DNA of 64,000 nt from Treponema sp. GTDB taxonomy: Bacteria; Spirochaetota; Spirochaetia; Treponematales; Treponemataceae. The stretch is from contig JAEEIU010000055.1 of the NCBI GenBank assembly GCA_016281495.1, positions 17,957 to 81,956 of the forward strand. Reading direction: 5' to 3'. The translations under genes and the position numbers were made by a program. This document shows positions 47,001 to 58,058 of the stretch, one piece after another (the first letter of the stretch is position 1; every line of letters begins with the position of its first letter). The notes under the pieces were generated by a model that saw only the letters and a list, made by a program, of their open reading frames with translations, searched no databases and had not been told where the DNA came from.

Positions 47001-49577
47001 TTATTTTCCTGAAAGCTGTTTTTTCCACCTTGTAATGGCTTCAAGAGCATTAAGGGGAGTCATGTTGTCGGTATCAGAGGAAAGGATCTCATCCAGAACC
47101 ATCTCTTCCTCACTGAAAAGCGCTCCGGTCAACGAAGCCTGACTTTTTGTCTCAGTCTGTGGAATCACGGGATGATCGTCCGCCTCAGACTGTATGTGCT
47201 CAAGGATAGATTTTGCCCGATCTATTACAGAACGTGGAACACCTGCCATCGAGGCAACATGAATTCCGTAACTGTTTTCCGCAGACCCCGGCACAACCTT
47301 CCTCAGGAAAACCACGGAACTTCCGCTTTCCTGAATGGCCATGCACAGCTTTGTCAACGCAGGATGCTCCATTCTTGTAAGCTCGTGATAGTGCGTTGCA
47401 AAAAGAGTCTTGCACTTTATCTCGTTCAAAAGATGCTCGCTCACAGCCCATGCAATGGAAAGTCCGTCCTCCGTACTGGTTCCACGACCAACCTCATCCA
47501 TAATGACAAGAGAATCAGAAGTTGCAGTCCTAAGAATACGTGCCGTCTCCGTCATTTCGACAAGGAAGGTTGACTCACCACGGGCAAGATTGTCGGATGC
47601 TCCCACACGGCAGAAAATCCTGTCCGTAACGCCAAGACGTGCGCTTTCACAGGGAACAAAGCTGCCTGTCTGAGCTAGAAGTGCAATAAGTGCATTTTGC
47701 CTCAGGAAGGTACTTTTACCCGCCATGTTCGGGCCTGTTATCAGGGCAAAAAATGCACTGTCCTCTTTGGCACACAGGTTCAAATCATTGGGAACGAATT
47801 CTCCCGAGGGAAGATGCTTTTCCACCACAGGATGACGTCCGTTTTTAATTTCCATGACACTTTCCGCACAGAATTCAGGCCTGGTCCACCTGTACAGAAT
47901 CGCAGCCTGGGCAAAGCTTGAGCATACGTCGGCATAGGCTATCTCCCTTGAAACCAGCTGGAGATACGGAACAAACTGCTTGAGGTAATTCCTTAATTCA
48001 ACAAAAAGGTCACGTTCCAGTTCCAGAACCTTGGTCTCAGATTCATTCAGGCTTTCTTCAAGTTCCCTTAAACGAGCCGTTGTATATCTGTCAGCATTCA
48101 CAAGGGCCTTGCGCAGGATGAAGTGTTCAGGAACCCTCTCTGTCTTTCCGCGGGTCACCTCGATGAAATACCCCATGTTGCCGCTGTTCTTGATGCGCAG
48201 ATTGGCAATTCCCGTCTTTTCCCTTTCTTCCTCAAGATATGAGTCAAGAATCTGATTGAAGTTGGACTGAATGTTGCGCCACTTGTCCAGTTCCTCTGAC
48301 CACCCCTCGCGTATTATGCGTCCGTCGGTCAATGATGTGGAAGGATCATCCAGAATGGCTTTCCCAATCGTGTCGATTATCTTGAGCGCGTCCTCTGTCC
48401 CTGATGCGGAAAAATTGAACTGTCCGAGGATTTCCTGTGCCTTAAGCCAGAGCAGAAGGCTGTTCTTTAGTGCCAGCAGGTCCTTTGCGTGGGCCCTGTC
48501 CATGGCAATGCGTCCTGCAAGCCTCTCTATGTCAAGGATGCCGTCAAGAGTCTCCCGTACACGATGATGCAGGGTCCTGTCATCCACAAAAAGCTGTACA
48601 TGATCCTCACGTGACCTGATTGCATCTGCATCCGTCAGGGGGAACATGAGCCACTCGCGGATAAGGCGGCTACCCATTGCAGTGCGAGTATGGTCAACAC
48701 ATTCAATAAGCGAGTACTCGGCACCACCATCCCTCAGGTTGGAAATGATCTCCAGATTACGTCTTGAAGAATCATCCATCATCAGGTACTGGCTGTCATG
48801 ATACACCGAGATTCCTGATACATGAGGGGAAACTGTATTGGTTGTCTTTTCAAGATAGTCAAGCAAAAAACCGGCGGGAGGAACTTCCGGAGAATCTTCT
48901 GTAAGCGAAAATGAACGCAGGTTCACGGTCTGGAACTGCTTTACAAGACGCTGATAGCAGGTGTCAGAGTTAAAATTCCAGTCGGGGTACCAGGATACGG
49001 ACATGATGCTGTCACGCTCAAGGATCATCCTGACACCCTGGTTTGACTTGAGTGAATCTGGCAGGATCAATTCCTTTGGGTTACACCTTCCCAACTCTTT
49101 TCCGAAATTCTCCGCAAGTGTGGAAGAAGAAAAACTTGTCGCCCTGAATTCTCCTGTGGTTACATCGATGTAGGCAAAACCGCATTTATTTCCGGTAATA
49201 AAAAGTGAGGCAAGAAAGTTATTCATGCCTCCGTCAAGATACTCGCTTTCCGTTGCAGTTCCCGGCGTTATTATTTCAATTACCTTCCGCTCAGTAAGTC
49301 CCTTTCCGTGGGCGATTTCCCCAATCTGTTCCGCTACGGCAATTTTTTTACCAAGACGCAAAAGGCGCGCAATATAAACTTTGGAAGTATGATGGGGAAT
49401 ACCGCACATGTGATGGTCAGCGCGGTGTGTAAGCGTAAGGTTCAGGAGTCTGGAAACTTCATCAGCATCAGAATCAAACATTTCATAAAAATCACCAAGC
49501 CTAAAGAACAGCACCTCATTCGGATGCTGTGCCTTCAGGCTCTGATACTGTGAAAAGAGAGGTGTTTCTTCAGCCAT
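47001..49577 (-). CDS. mutS: DNA mismatch repair protein MutS
   Basis: PLFSQYQSLKAQHPNEVLFFRLGDFYEMF, TGPNMAGKSTFLRQNALI, MDEVGRGTSTEDGLSIAWA. Confidence 0.98.
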   Translation of the reverse strand: MAEETPLFSQYQSLKAQHPNEVLFFRLGDFYEMFDSDADEVSRLLNLTLTHRADHHMCGIPHHTSKVYIARLLRLGKKIAVAEQIGEIAHGKGLTERKVIEIITPGTATESEYLDGGMNNFLASLFITGNKCGFAYIDVTTGEFRATSFSSSTLAENFGKELGRCNPKELILPDSLKSNQGVRMILERDSIMSVSWYPDWNFNSDTCYQRLVKQFQTVNLRSFSLTEDSPEVPPAGFLLDYLEKTTNTVSPHVSGISVYHDSQYLMMDDSSRRNLEIISNLRDGGAEYSLIECVDHTRTAMGSRLIREWLMFPLTDADAIRSREDHVQLFVDDRTLHHRVRETLDGILDIERLAGRIAMDRAHAKDLLALKNSLLLWLKAQEILGQFNFSASGTEDALKIIDTIGKAILDDPSTSLTDGRIIREGWSEELDKWRNIQSNFNQILDSYLEEEREKTGIANLRIKNSGNMGYFIEVTRGKTERVPEHFILRKALVNADRYTTARLRELEESLNESETKVLELERDLFVELRNYLKQFVPYLQLVSREIAYADVCSSFAQAAILYRWTRPEFCAESVMEIKNGRHPVVEKHLPSGEFVPNDLNLCAKEDSAFFALITGPNMAGKSTFLRQNALIALLAQTGSFVPCESARLGVTDRIFCRVGASDNLARGESTFLVEMTETARILRTATSDSLVIMDEVGRGTSTEDGLSIAWAVSEHLLNEIKCKTLFATHYHELTRMEHPALTKLCMAIQESGSSVVFLRKVVPGSAENSYGIHVASMAGVPRSVIDRAKSILEHIQSEADDHPVIPQTETKSQASLTGALFSEEEMVLDEILSSDTDNMTPLNALEAITRWKKQLSGK

Positions 49578-49582
49578 AGAGC

Positions 49583-50119
49583 TTATCTAAGCCTTAAGCC
49601 CAATGCCTTTATCACGTCGTCTGTTATGTCTACTGAAGAGCTGTACCACAGGATTGAGTTGTTGTTCTGCAAGCTCAATACCATGCTGTATCCGTCATTT
49701 TCCGCAGTCTGCTTGATGATTGAATAAAGCCTCTTGTAGAATGCATCGTTATCCTGCAGTTCCTGCTTCATTGTCTGAAGCTCCTGGTTCTTTGTGCGGG
49801 TATATTCTGTAAGGTAAGAAGTCTTTTGATCAATCTGGCTCTGAATCTTCTTTGCATTTGCAGTGTCGCCGTTTGCAAGGAATTCAAGTTTCTGGTTGTT
49901 CAGGGCCTGAATCTCCTTTGTTGATTTATCAATCTCTGCCTGGAATTCCTCGCGCTTCTGCTCATAGTTGCGGACAGGAGCTGAGTTCCTGAAGAAAGCC
50001 TGATACACACGGGCTGTGTCTACTACTGCAAATTTTGTAATCTGTTGTGCAAAGACTGAACATGTACCGAGTACAGCCAAAGCAACTAAAATACCGAGTT
50101 TTTTTCCTGATAATTTCAT
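49583..50119 (-). CDS. Skp/OmpH-family periplasmic chaperone
   Basis: Signal peptide, KFAVVDTARVYQAFFRNSAPVRNYEQKREEFQAEIDK; next to bamA. Confidence 0.85.
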   Translation of the reverse strand: MKLSGKKLGILVALAVLGTCSVFAQQITKFAVVDTARVYQAFFRNSAPVRNYEQKREEFQAEIDKSTKEIQALNNQKLEFLANGDTANAKKIQSQIDQKTSYLTEYTRTKNQELQTMKQELQDNDAFYKRLYSIIKQTAENDGYSMVLSLQNNNSILWYSSSVDITDDVIKALGLRLR

Positions 50120-50245
50120 TCTATCACCTCATCATGATGCCTTACGGATTCAAAACCCAAAGGCTGTATAATCAATCGGAACACCCGAAAACATTCATTC
50201 AGGCATTCCAAAAATAAAAACCATATATTCGCCCAACGTTACAAA

Positions 50246-52729
50246 TTAGTGGTTTGCAACATTGAATGAAAGAACCCAATGCCAGCTCTTGAACCAGGTG
50301 GTTGGATTTCCCCTTTCGTCTTCCCAGACAATGCCCTGTCCGTTCTTGACCTGGAAATTGTTTACAAACAAAAGCCTGAGCGGGAACTGCTGGATGCAGA
50401 AACGGATGCTTGGTCCATAGCTGAAGTACCAGTCGTTGCCGTTTGCAAAGTCTGTGAATATCTGTGACGGACTTGACTTGATCATCGAGGCATCGAAGAA
50501 GAAGTCTGTGGCAAGAATACCAGGAACGATCGGTATGCGAAGCTCCAAAGTGTTGTTCCACAATGCACGGCCAAATCCGCTGGTATCGCTTGTGATGTTC
50601 CATCCGCGTCCATTGAACATACCGTCTATATAAAGCTGGTTAGACTGCTTGATTGTAGAGTCACCAATCGGGAACTGCAAAGAAAGCCCTGTATATGCCA
50701 TGAGAACAAGCTTGAGGCTCCATGATTCTGAGAACGGCTTGTCCAAAAGCGTAAAGTATTTTTCTGCTTTGGTATCGCTCCTAAGGTAGAACTCGGTTTC
50801 ACCCCAGTCAGGAGAGAAAAGTCCCTTAGGCAAAAGACCGTACCAAGTGAACCTCTGGCTTGCGAACCATCCGTCCGTCGCATCGTAGCTTATGTTGCGT
50901 CCATCTGCGGATAGTGAGGCATAAAGGGAGTTTCTTGGCTCCCAGTTGTTGTTGAAGTTGCTTATGTTTGAATCGTACGGAATGTAAAGCGAATTATCAT
51001 AAATGTTGTTGATAAGAGAACCAGAGATACCTCCGGTTGCGGTAATGATTGCAAAGTTCGGGGTCCATCTTCGTCCCAGAGAAGCGGACAGGTTGAACTC
51101 ATGCTGCTGGTATTCCATGTAATAGCCGGCAGGAGAAACCGTACCGTCAACACCTACATGGTTTCTTGGCGTATTCTTTGTTGAATGAGCGTAACTCAAA
51201 GAAATGCTGTTTGAGATTGGAAGTCCAAAAAGCCAGTTCTGGCCATAACCAAATGACAGAGACTGTTCTGTTGTTGAAAGCTGAACTCCCGCAGAAATTG
51301 ACTGTCCCGTTCCAAGGAAGTTTGAATCCTGAATCTTTGCAAACAAAGCTACAGGGAAATCGCCCGTATTGGCAACACCACTGAATGTCAAACCGAAGTC
51401 CAGTGAAGTCGTGCTCTGTTCCTCAAGATTGAAAACGATGTCAACCAGGTTTTCCTCAGAGCCTGGCGTAATGTCCGGATATATCTGTGTCGTAAAATAC
51501 TGAAGGTTATAGAGGTTCCTCATTCCGTTCATCAGCTTGGAGTATGAGAAAATGTCTCCTGTTTCCATAGGAATCTCACGCCTGATTACCTCATCCTTTG
51601 TCTTGGTGTTTCCCTTGATTATGATGTTCTCGATGTGGCTGCGCTCGTTCTCCTGAATGTAAATCGTATAGCCGATTGTCTTGTCGTCCGCATTCTTCTG
51701 AATCTGGGACTGGAATCCGTTTGATGTATAGCCGCTCTCGTAATATCGGCTCTGGACGGCCATCAGTGTTTCCTGATAGCGGGTCTCATTGTATACGTCA
51801 CCGGGCTTTTGCTTGACCAATTGCTGAAGTTCTTCCTCGGAAAATACATTGTTTCCTACAAAACTGACTCCTGCAAAATTATATCTTGAACCTTCCTGTA
51901 TATTGAACTGGATTGTAAGCTCACGGCGGTTCTTTTCTTCGTTAAACTCTGCATCAACAGTATAGTTCAGGACCTTGGCATCAACATAACCGCGGTCCTT
52001 GTAGTATGCGGTGATTGCCTTGACATCCTGCTCAAGCATGGCCTCCTGGAAAGATCCCTTCTGGAAAAGGCCTACTTCCTTAAGTGAGATTTTTCCACGC
52101 AGGGTTCCGGAACTGACCGTTGTGTTTCCGTTAAAGAGGATTTTTGACACGACGGTTTTCTGCCCCTCATCAAGTATGAATGTGACAATATAGCCATCAT
52201 CAGTCTGCTCGGCTGTAGAAGAAACCTTGATTTCTGTATATCCCTTTCCTATATAGAGGTCACGCAATGCCCTTTCATCTGCAAGCCTGGTGTTATCGCT
52301 GTAGATTGATTTTTCCGCACATGTTACGGTGTCCTTAAGCTCAGTAAGCCGTACCTGATGATAACCGGTAAAACGGAGCTTTGAAATCACAGGGAATTCC
52401 TTTACAACAAGGACAACATTTATGGACGAACAGGTCCTGTAATCCCCTCCAACCGGATTAACCCTGATATCAAGCAAGTCCTCAAAATAATCAAGGGCAA
52501 AAGTACGGTTTAAAAGTTCCTCATAGACATCATCAGAAAACCTTTTTCCAATAAAAGTGGCTGTAACGCCATCCAGATCCGATTCCTTGGTATTTACAAG
52601 ACCGTCAAAAGTAACTGACTGTATGGGCTTTCCGTAATACCACCCGTCTGGGGCAGAAGACTGAGAGAAACCCATGACCGCCGCAGAAACCAGCAGCAGA
52701 ATAGTAAACACCGATTGCTTTACACGCAT
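50246..52729 (-). CDS. bamA: Outer membrane assembly protein BamA
   Basis: POTRA repeats (ILFNGNTTVSSGTLRGKISLKEVGLF, IIIKGNTKTKDEVIRREIPMETGDIFSYSKL) plus C-terminal barrel; start at MRVKQSVFTILLLVSAAVMGFSQ. Confidence 0.93.
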   Translation of the reverse strand: MRVKQSVFTILLLVSAAVMGFSQSSAPDGWYYGKPIQSVTFDGLVNTKESDLDGVTATFIGKRFSDDVYEELLNRTFALDYFEDLLDIRVNPVGGDYRTCSSINVVLVVKEFPVISKLRFTGYHQVRLTELKDTVTCAEKSIYSDNTRLADERALRDLYIGKGYTEIKVSSTAEQTDDGYIVTFILDEGQKTVVSKILFNGNTTVSSGTLRGKISLKEVGLFQKGSFQEAMLEQDVKAITAYYKDRGYVDAKVLNYTVDAEFNEEKNRRELTIQFNIQEGSRYNFAGVSFVGNNVFSEEELQQLVKQKPGDVYNETRYQETLMAVQSRYYESGYTSNGFQSQIQKNADDKTIGYTIYIQENERSHIENIIIKGNTKTKDEVIRREIPMETGDIFSYSKLMNGMRNLYNLQYFTTQIYPDITPGSEENLVDIVFNLEEQSTTSLDFGLTFSGVANTGDFPVALFAKIQDSNFLGTGQSISAGVQLSTTEQSLSFGYGQNWLFGLPISNSISLSYAHSTKNTPRNHVGVDGTVSPAGYYMEYQQHEFNLSASLGRRWTPNFAIITATGGISGSLINNIYDNSLYIPYDSNISNFNNNWEPRNSLYASLSADGRNISYDATDGWFASQRFTWYGLLPKGLFSPDWGETEFYLRSDTKAEKYFTLLDKPFSESWSLKLVLMAYTGLSLQFPIGDSTIKQSNQLYIDGMFNGRGWNITSDTSGFGRALWNNTLELRIPIVPGILATDFFFDASMIKSSPSQIFTDFANGNDWYFSYGPSIRFCIQQFPLRLLFVNNFQVKNGQGIVWEDERGNPTTWFKSWHWVLSFNVANH

Positions 52730-52745
52730 ATAAAATCCTCTGTTT

Positions 52746-55700
52746 TTAAAATTGCATTCTCCAAGACAGCGTGATAGAAGTCGCAGGAACCCAGGAACTT
52801 TCCAATGCCCCAAGATCCGGCGCAAACTGCCAGCGTATGTTCGCAAACGGTGCGGCAAATTCCAAACCTACTTCCGGATGGAAAATCAAACCGCCGTCCT
52901 CACCGAACAGACCGTCAGCCGACTTATCATAGGTCAACTGCATCATAGCATCTGCATAGACCGTGCTGCCGAAGTACTTACCAATATAAACAGTTGTATT
53001 GTCAAAATAGTTACCGATTGAATCCATATTTTCATTATTTCCGCTCAATCCCTGGGTAATCGCATTTTGCAATATCGTTGTTCGTAAAGAGAATATATCA
53101 AAATTAAGCAAATCACGCAATGCATTCTCAATTTTTCTTACAAAAAGTGTCTGTGCAAGGAAGTCACTTGTGGTAGCCACCACATCCCCTACAGATGTAG
53201 AGTCTCCCGTTGCAATCTGTCCCAAAAGTGCAAGAATCTCGCTCTCCGACTTGGCAGGGCTTGCCGTAAGGACTGGCTTGAACTGCGAAATGTTCTGCCT
53301 TACTGCCGCCAGGGAAATTGTAACAGGATCTCCCCTTTCGTCCCGTTCACGGGTTTCTGCCCTTACGGTAAGATACGGATCAAATGAATTCTGGGTTTCA
53401 TTGAGTATGATGCGACCTTCCTTAAGATAGAAGTTTCGGCTAAGATAGAAGACTTCTCCGCCCCGTAATACGACGTCTCCAGCTATGGACCACAGGGCAT
53501 TGGCCGTATCCATGGTCAGGTGGATGTTGGTGTCCGGGGCAACAAGACCACGAAGAATCGGTTTTACGATGAAATTTACCTTTTGTCCTATATTAAGGAA
53601 AAGGTCCACGTTCATGTTGACTGATTCAGAGGCAGAATCATCCTTTTTGCCTGTAAGTGAAGAGAAGTCCAGGTCAGCAAGATTGTCGATGACGGAAATT
53701 TCTGTGTTTCTGAGCGACATGTCACCGGTAATATTTACCTCATCAACTGTATAGGCAACACGAAGATCCAGTCCCACCATACCCTTGAGCCTTACCAGAG
53801 GAACGTTTATGTCAATCGGAATATCCCCGTTTCTGCCGGTTGAAACAAAGAAGGATATGTCGTCAATGGCCCACCTGTCCATCTGAACGTGAGCACTGAC
53901 ATCAATCGTACTGTCAAGAATATGGAAAATTGTAGATGGAACCTCCATCTCATCCTGGCTCAGGGAGATTTCCATTCGGGATGCGGTAAGATGCTCCGGA
54001 ATGAAATTCGGTGAGTTTATGTCTATATTATCCAGGACAAGGGAACCTTCAAGAATCGGGTCGGAAACAAGGCCTCCAATCTTAACATGCCCGGAGAAAA
54101 CGCCATTGTATATGGTAAGGAGACCGGAGTTGATAAGATAGCTGAACTCTGACATGTCAAGATACAGGTCACTTACATCAAGATCAATCACGGAATTCTT
54201 TATGCTTCCGTTAAGGTTAAAGTTGAACGGCTTGTTCTTGTCAACCATAACGCTCAAGGATCCGTCATCCTGAATAAATCCGCTTACACCCAGGGATTCA
54301 TCAGAGGTAATCATCGTTATTCCAGGCATTTTCTGCATTTCGACGTGAATCGGTATTTTCTTTGCAAAGAAAGTCGATGTCAATCCGTCACTGTCCAGAT
54401 AAACGCCCACATTGTCCGGTATGGTGAACAAATCCAAAACAGACTGAGTTTCCCTTTCTTCCGGCACATCAGGACATTCAAGGGAAATTGTTATTGGGGC
54501 CGCAAAATAATTCTTCTCATCAAACTGGAACAGAAGATTTGTCGTAAGCTGACCGTTAAACTGCCTCAGGTCCATGATTCCAGAAATCTTTTTTGCAAAG
54601 AGTTTTTGCCAGCTGACGTCGCAGTCAGAGACGTTTATTATTCCGGAAGAATAATCCACAACACCCCTGGCATTAAGGTTTTCTCCCGCAAGCTGAAGGG
54701 AAAGGGAATCAACCGTAAGCTCAATCTCGGGGTCGGCAAGGGTTCCTGTCGCCTTAAGTGAACCGTTAAGGGTATCATCCGCCTGCTGAGACTGAAGGAA
54801 ACGGGACATTGCAAATGACTTGATTTTAGCATTAGCCTCAAAGTCAAACAGTTCCATGACCGTGTCACCGTTGAATGGAATGAGCTCCGGATCTGGATTC
54901 TTAAGTTTTCCGTCCAGATCTATCCGTTCCCCACTGAATTCGTTCATGAACGTGAATACAAAACGCAGGTCCTCAAAGCCGTTGTCACCGGTATTCCACA
55001 GCACATAGCCGTCACCGCCAAGCTCAGACATTGAGTCCACGTATGCAATATCGCTTATGATCACACCCTTGTTGTCCACGTTTCCCATAAGGCTCAATTT
55101 TGGCTGAAGGGCATTGTTTCCGTCAATCTCCGCTATCTCAAAGCTTTCTATCTCAACAAATATTCCCTCCTCGTTTGAGTAAGAGAAGAAAGTCTGTGTC
55201 GAAACAGAGAAAAGCATTGTGTTGAATGAAAGCGGGAAGCCTGCCAGCTGTGCGTGACCTGTAATCGGATTACTGAAATTGACAGACAGCTCAAAGCCGT
55301 AATCTCCCGATATGCTCAGCCATTCACCGATTGCATATATTCCGCTGAATTCATATGGGATTGAGTTGAGGTTGCAGTTGGTCATGAAGATGATCTGCCC
55401 GTTCTCCAGATCCATATCCGCATCAACCGTGGCCTGAACAGCCTGGTTTCCATAAACAAGGTCCAGCTGTGACACAGAAACATTCCTGTCCGTTCCGTCA
55501 AACGAAAGAAGCAGGACTTGTCGGTCTTCCTGTGTATTGGCAAGAACCAGATACGGGACATTGTACGTGACGGTCTCGGTATCGGTTGAAATGTACATCT
55601 CACCCGAAGAAATATATGGCGCCAGCTTTGGAGCAAACTCAAGGACAGTCTCCTTAGTCTCACCCTCAAGCAGGTAAGCAATCGTACTTGCTATTGAGTC

Positions 55701-57251
55701 TATGTAAAAACGGTCAAGGACAACCTCAGCCTGAATGTCCGTCTTTCTACCAAAGCCTACAGTTCCAGAAACAGAAAGCTCACCCGGCTGTTCCGCCTCA
55801 AGATGAGAATAATCGTTTACAACAAAAGTAAAGTCAACGGAATCTGAGGACGGGAAAATTTCTGCCTGAGCCGCAGTAAACACCTGTTCCCCAAGATAGA
55901 GCTGCGGAATGAAACAAGTGAAGCCGTTCTTCATCGGGTCTATGTAGATGTCTCCGCTTATGCTCTCTCCGTTCGGCAGTGTAAAATGATCCACGGACAT
56001 CACACCGTTTGGCATAAGGCGTGGTATGTTGAACGTACCGGTATATGTTGCCCCCAACATGGGACCCTGGGCCTTAAGGCTCTTGATGTTCAGGTCGGTG
56101 TTGTTTCCGGACATGTTGAATATGAGCCTTTCCCCGCGTGCAATTTTTGGAGGCACCTCCATTGATCCCGTTGCATTCCACTTGTAGCGGCTGTTCATCA
56201 CGTTTATGTCAAATGAGGCATCGGTCGTTACCCTCATTCCCTGCATCATGGATATCGCGCTGTTTATCATCGGAAGCTTTACCACGCTGAACGGATTCAG
56301 GTTTGACGTGCTCAAGTCGATGTGGAAGTCTCCGGTGCCAAGGTTGAACTGTGCAATTGCAGAATAAGGAAGGCCCTTCTTTGTCGTGCGGAAATCAAGC
56401 ATGTCCCCGCTGTAACGGAGCATTATCTCCGTGCTGTATATCGAATAGTCCGCCTGATTGAGCTTGTCCAATGCAAGAACCACGGATGAACCGGACAGAT
56501 TTGAAAACAGGTTGCCGCTTGCAGAAAAAGAGGCCCCCAGGGTTTGATTGTCCAATGCGGCAAGTGTCAGCAGAAAGTTTCCCTTGGTTTTTGTGGAAAA
56601 GCTTTTTCCGTCCGCCTCCTTGTTCAAATCCATGGATTTTACGGAAGCAAGCACATCGACACCTTCATCAGCGTAATGCACGGACACATTCTTGAGCTGA
56701 ACTGCAAACGGAATGGCAAACAGGGCCTTTCGGATTGCATCAATAGTCTCATCACTCAAAAATTCAGACTTCAATCCTATTTCTTCCAGCTGGGAACCGA
56801 TTTTGCTTTCTGTCTCCGAGTCTTCGGGTTCCGACAGTGAAGAAGCAAGCCGCGTCAGCTTGTCGATGATTACCTGGGACTTTCTCCTGTCAAATTCAAA
56901 GGTTACGTCGTTTATCAGCAGTTTTGAGAATGCCTTGTCAAAATTTCCCTTCAAAAGCTCACGGATGCTGTATTTTATGACCGCATTTCGTATGGTAAGG
57001 AGATTTTCACCGGTATCGGCATCGTAAATTTCTATTCCCCTAAAATGAATTCCGGTCAAGAGAGATGGGGAAAGGGATCGGTAGGTAAATCCGAGGCCTG
57101 TCGTTTCATGGAGTTTGGCGGTAAACTGGGCCTCATAAGACCTGATGGCGGCATCAATACGCTTATAAAGCGGCCTGAGCATGGTTATAACCACGCCCAC
57201 AAGCAAGAGGAAAGCTAGAACTCCTATTGTGTTTCGCACCCAGCGTCTCAT
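52746..57251 (-). CDS. tamB: TamB/AsmA-like translocation and assembly module protein
   Basis: 1501 aa, N-terminal TM, beta-rich repetitive body, C-terminal DUF490-like LNETQNSFDPYLTVRAETRERD...LLGQIATGDSTSVGDV; adjacent to bamA. Confidence 0.88.
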   Translation of the reverse strand: MRRWVRNTIGVLAFLLLVGVVITMLRPLYKRIDAAIRSYEAQFTAKLHETTGLGFTYRSLSPSLLTGIHFRGIEIYDADTGENLLTIRNAVIKYSIRELLKGNFDKAFSKLLINDVTFEFDRRKSQVIIDKLTRLASSLSEPEDSETESKIGSQLEEIGLKSEFLSDETIDAIRKALFAIPFAVQLKNVSVHYADEGVDVLASVKSMDLNKEADGKSFSTKTKGNFLLTLAALDNQTLGASFSASGNLFSNLSGSSVVLALDKLNQADYSIYSTEIMLRYSGDMLDFRTTKKGLPYSAIAQFNLGTGDFHIDLSTSNLNPFSVVKLPMINSAISMMQGMRVTTDASFDINVMNSRYKWNATGSMEVPPKIARGERLIFNMSGNNTDLNIKSLKAQGPMLGATYTGTFNIPRLMPNGVMSVDHFTLPNGESISGDIYIDPMKNGFTCFIPQLYLGEQVFTAAQAEIFPSSDSVDFTFVVNDYSHLEAEQPGELSVSGTVGFGRKTDIQAEVVLDRFYIDSIASTIAYLLEGETKETVLEFAPKLAPYISSGEMYISTDTETVTYNVPYLVLANTQEDRQVLLLSFDGTDRNVSVSQLDLVYGNQAVQATVDADMDLENGQIIFMTNCNLNSIPYEFSGIYAIGEWLSISGDYGFELSVNFSNPITGHAQLAGFPLSFNTMLFSVSTQTFFSYSNEEGIFVEIESFEIAEIDGNNALQPKLSLMGNVDNKGVIISDIAYVDSMSELGGDGYVLWNTGDNGFEDLRFVFTFMNEFSGERIDLDGKLKNPDPELIPFNGDTVMELFDFEANAKIKSFAMSRFLQSQQADDTLNGSLKATGTLADPEIELTVDSLSLQLAGENLNARGVVDYSSGIINVSDCDVSWQKLFAKKISGIMDLRQFNGQLTTNLLFQFDEKNYFAAPITISLECPDVPEERETQSVLDLFTIPDNVGVYLDSDGLTSTFFAKKIPIHVEMQKMPGITMITSDESLGVSGFIQDDGSLSVMVDKNKPFNFNLNGSIKNSVIDLDVSDLYLDMSEFSYLINSGLLTIYNGVFSGHVKIGGLVSDPILEGSLVLDNIDINSPNFIPEHLTASRMEISLSQDEMEVPSTIFHILDSTIDVSAHVQMDRWAIDDISFFVSTGRNGDIPIDINVPLVRLKGMVGLDLRVAYTVDEVNITGDMSLRNTEISVIDNLADLDFSSLTGKKDDSASESVNMNVDLFLNIGQKVNFIVKPILRGLVAPDTNIHLTMDTANALWSIAGDVVLRGGEVFYLSRNFYLKEGRIILNETQNSFDPYLTVRAETRERDERGDPVTISLAAVRQNISQFKPVLTASPAKSESEILALLGQIATGDSTSVGDVVATTSDFLAQTLFVRKIENALRDLLNFDIFSLRTTILQNAITQGLSGNNENMDSIGNYFDNTTVYIGKYFGSTVYADAMMQLTYDKSADGLFGEDGGLIFHPEVGLEFAAPFANIRWQFAPDLGALESSWVPATSITLSWRMQF

Positions 57252-57351
57252 TTTTTCAGGCTATCCGTTTTGCCGGATTGCAATTTCACCCCCATTATGT
57301 CATACTACTATATAATATATCTTATTTTCGATAAATAAATAAGGCTTTTTC

Positions 57352-58017
57352 ATGATATTAAAGAATTTTATTGTATTTGAAGGCATTGATGGAGCCGGAA
57401 CAACCACTCAGGCCTCACTTTTAAAAAACAATCCGGCCACAGGAAAGTTTCTCTTTACGGCTGAACCGACAAAATCGGAAACAGGGCTGTTTTTGCGGAA
57501 AATGCTCAGCGGAGAGGTAAAGGTCTCCAACGAAACTGCCGCATATCTTTTTGCCGCAGACAGGAACGAGCATGTAAACGGTCCTCTTGTGATAGAGAAT
57601 GACAGGCAGCTTGTCACAGGACTGGCAAAGGCACAGGAGAACGGATTTTATACCGTCAGCGACAGATACCTTTTCTCAAGCCTTGCATATCAGAGCATCA
57701 ACTGCGACCCAAAGCTTCCTGAGGTTCTAAACCAGTTCTTTCCCCTTCCACGCCTCCTGATTTTCCTTGACATCGAGCCTTCAGAGGCATTAAAGAGGAT
57801 GAGCGGAAGAAGCAGCCGTGAAATCTACGAAAAAGAGGACTTCCTCATAAAAACGACGGCCTCATACCGCAGGATAATTGACGAATACTCAAAGGCGGAC
57901 AAAAGAGGGGACATGGAAGTCATGGTTCTGGACGCCACCCTCAAACCGGAAGAAATCCATGAAACGGTCTGGGAAAAACTGACGGAAATTTACCCTGTTC
58001 TTGCACAAAAGCACTAA
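57352..58017 (+). CDS. tmk: Thymidylate kinase
   Basis: FIVFEGIDGAGTTTQASLL; VSDRYLFSSLAYQ. Confidence 0.93.
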   Translation: MILKNFIVFEGIDGAGTTTQASLLKNNPATGKFLFTAEPTKSETGLFLRKMLSGEVKVSNETAAYLFAADRNEHVNGPLVIENDRQLVTGLAKAQENGFYTVSDRYLFSSLAYQSINCDPKLPEVLNQFFPLPRLLIFLDIEPSEALKRMSGRSSREIYEKEDFLIKTTASYRRIIDEYSKADKRGDMEVMVLDATLKPEEIHETVWEKLTEIYPVLAQKH

Positions 58018-58058
58018 TTATTGTACACTTAGCGGAAATTTGTTTTTGGAGAATCAAT

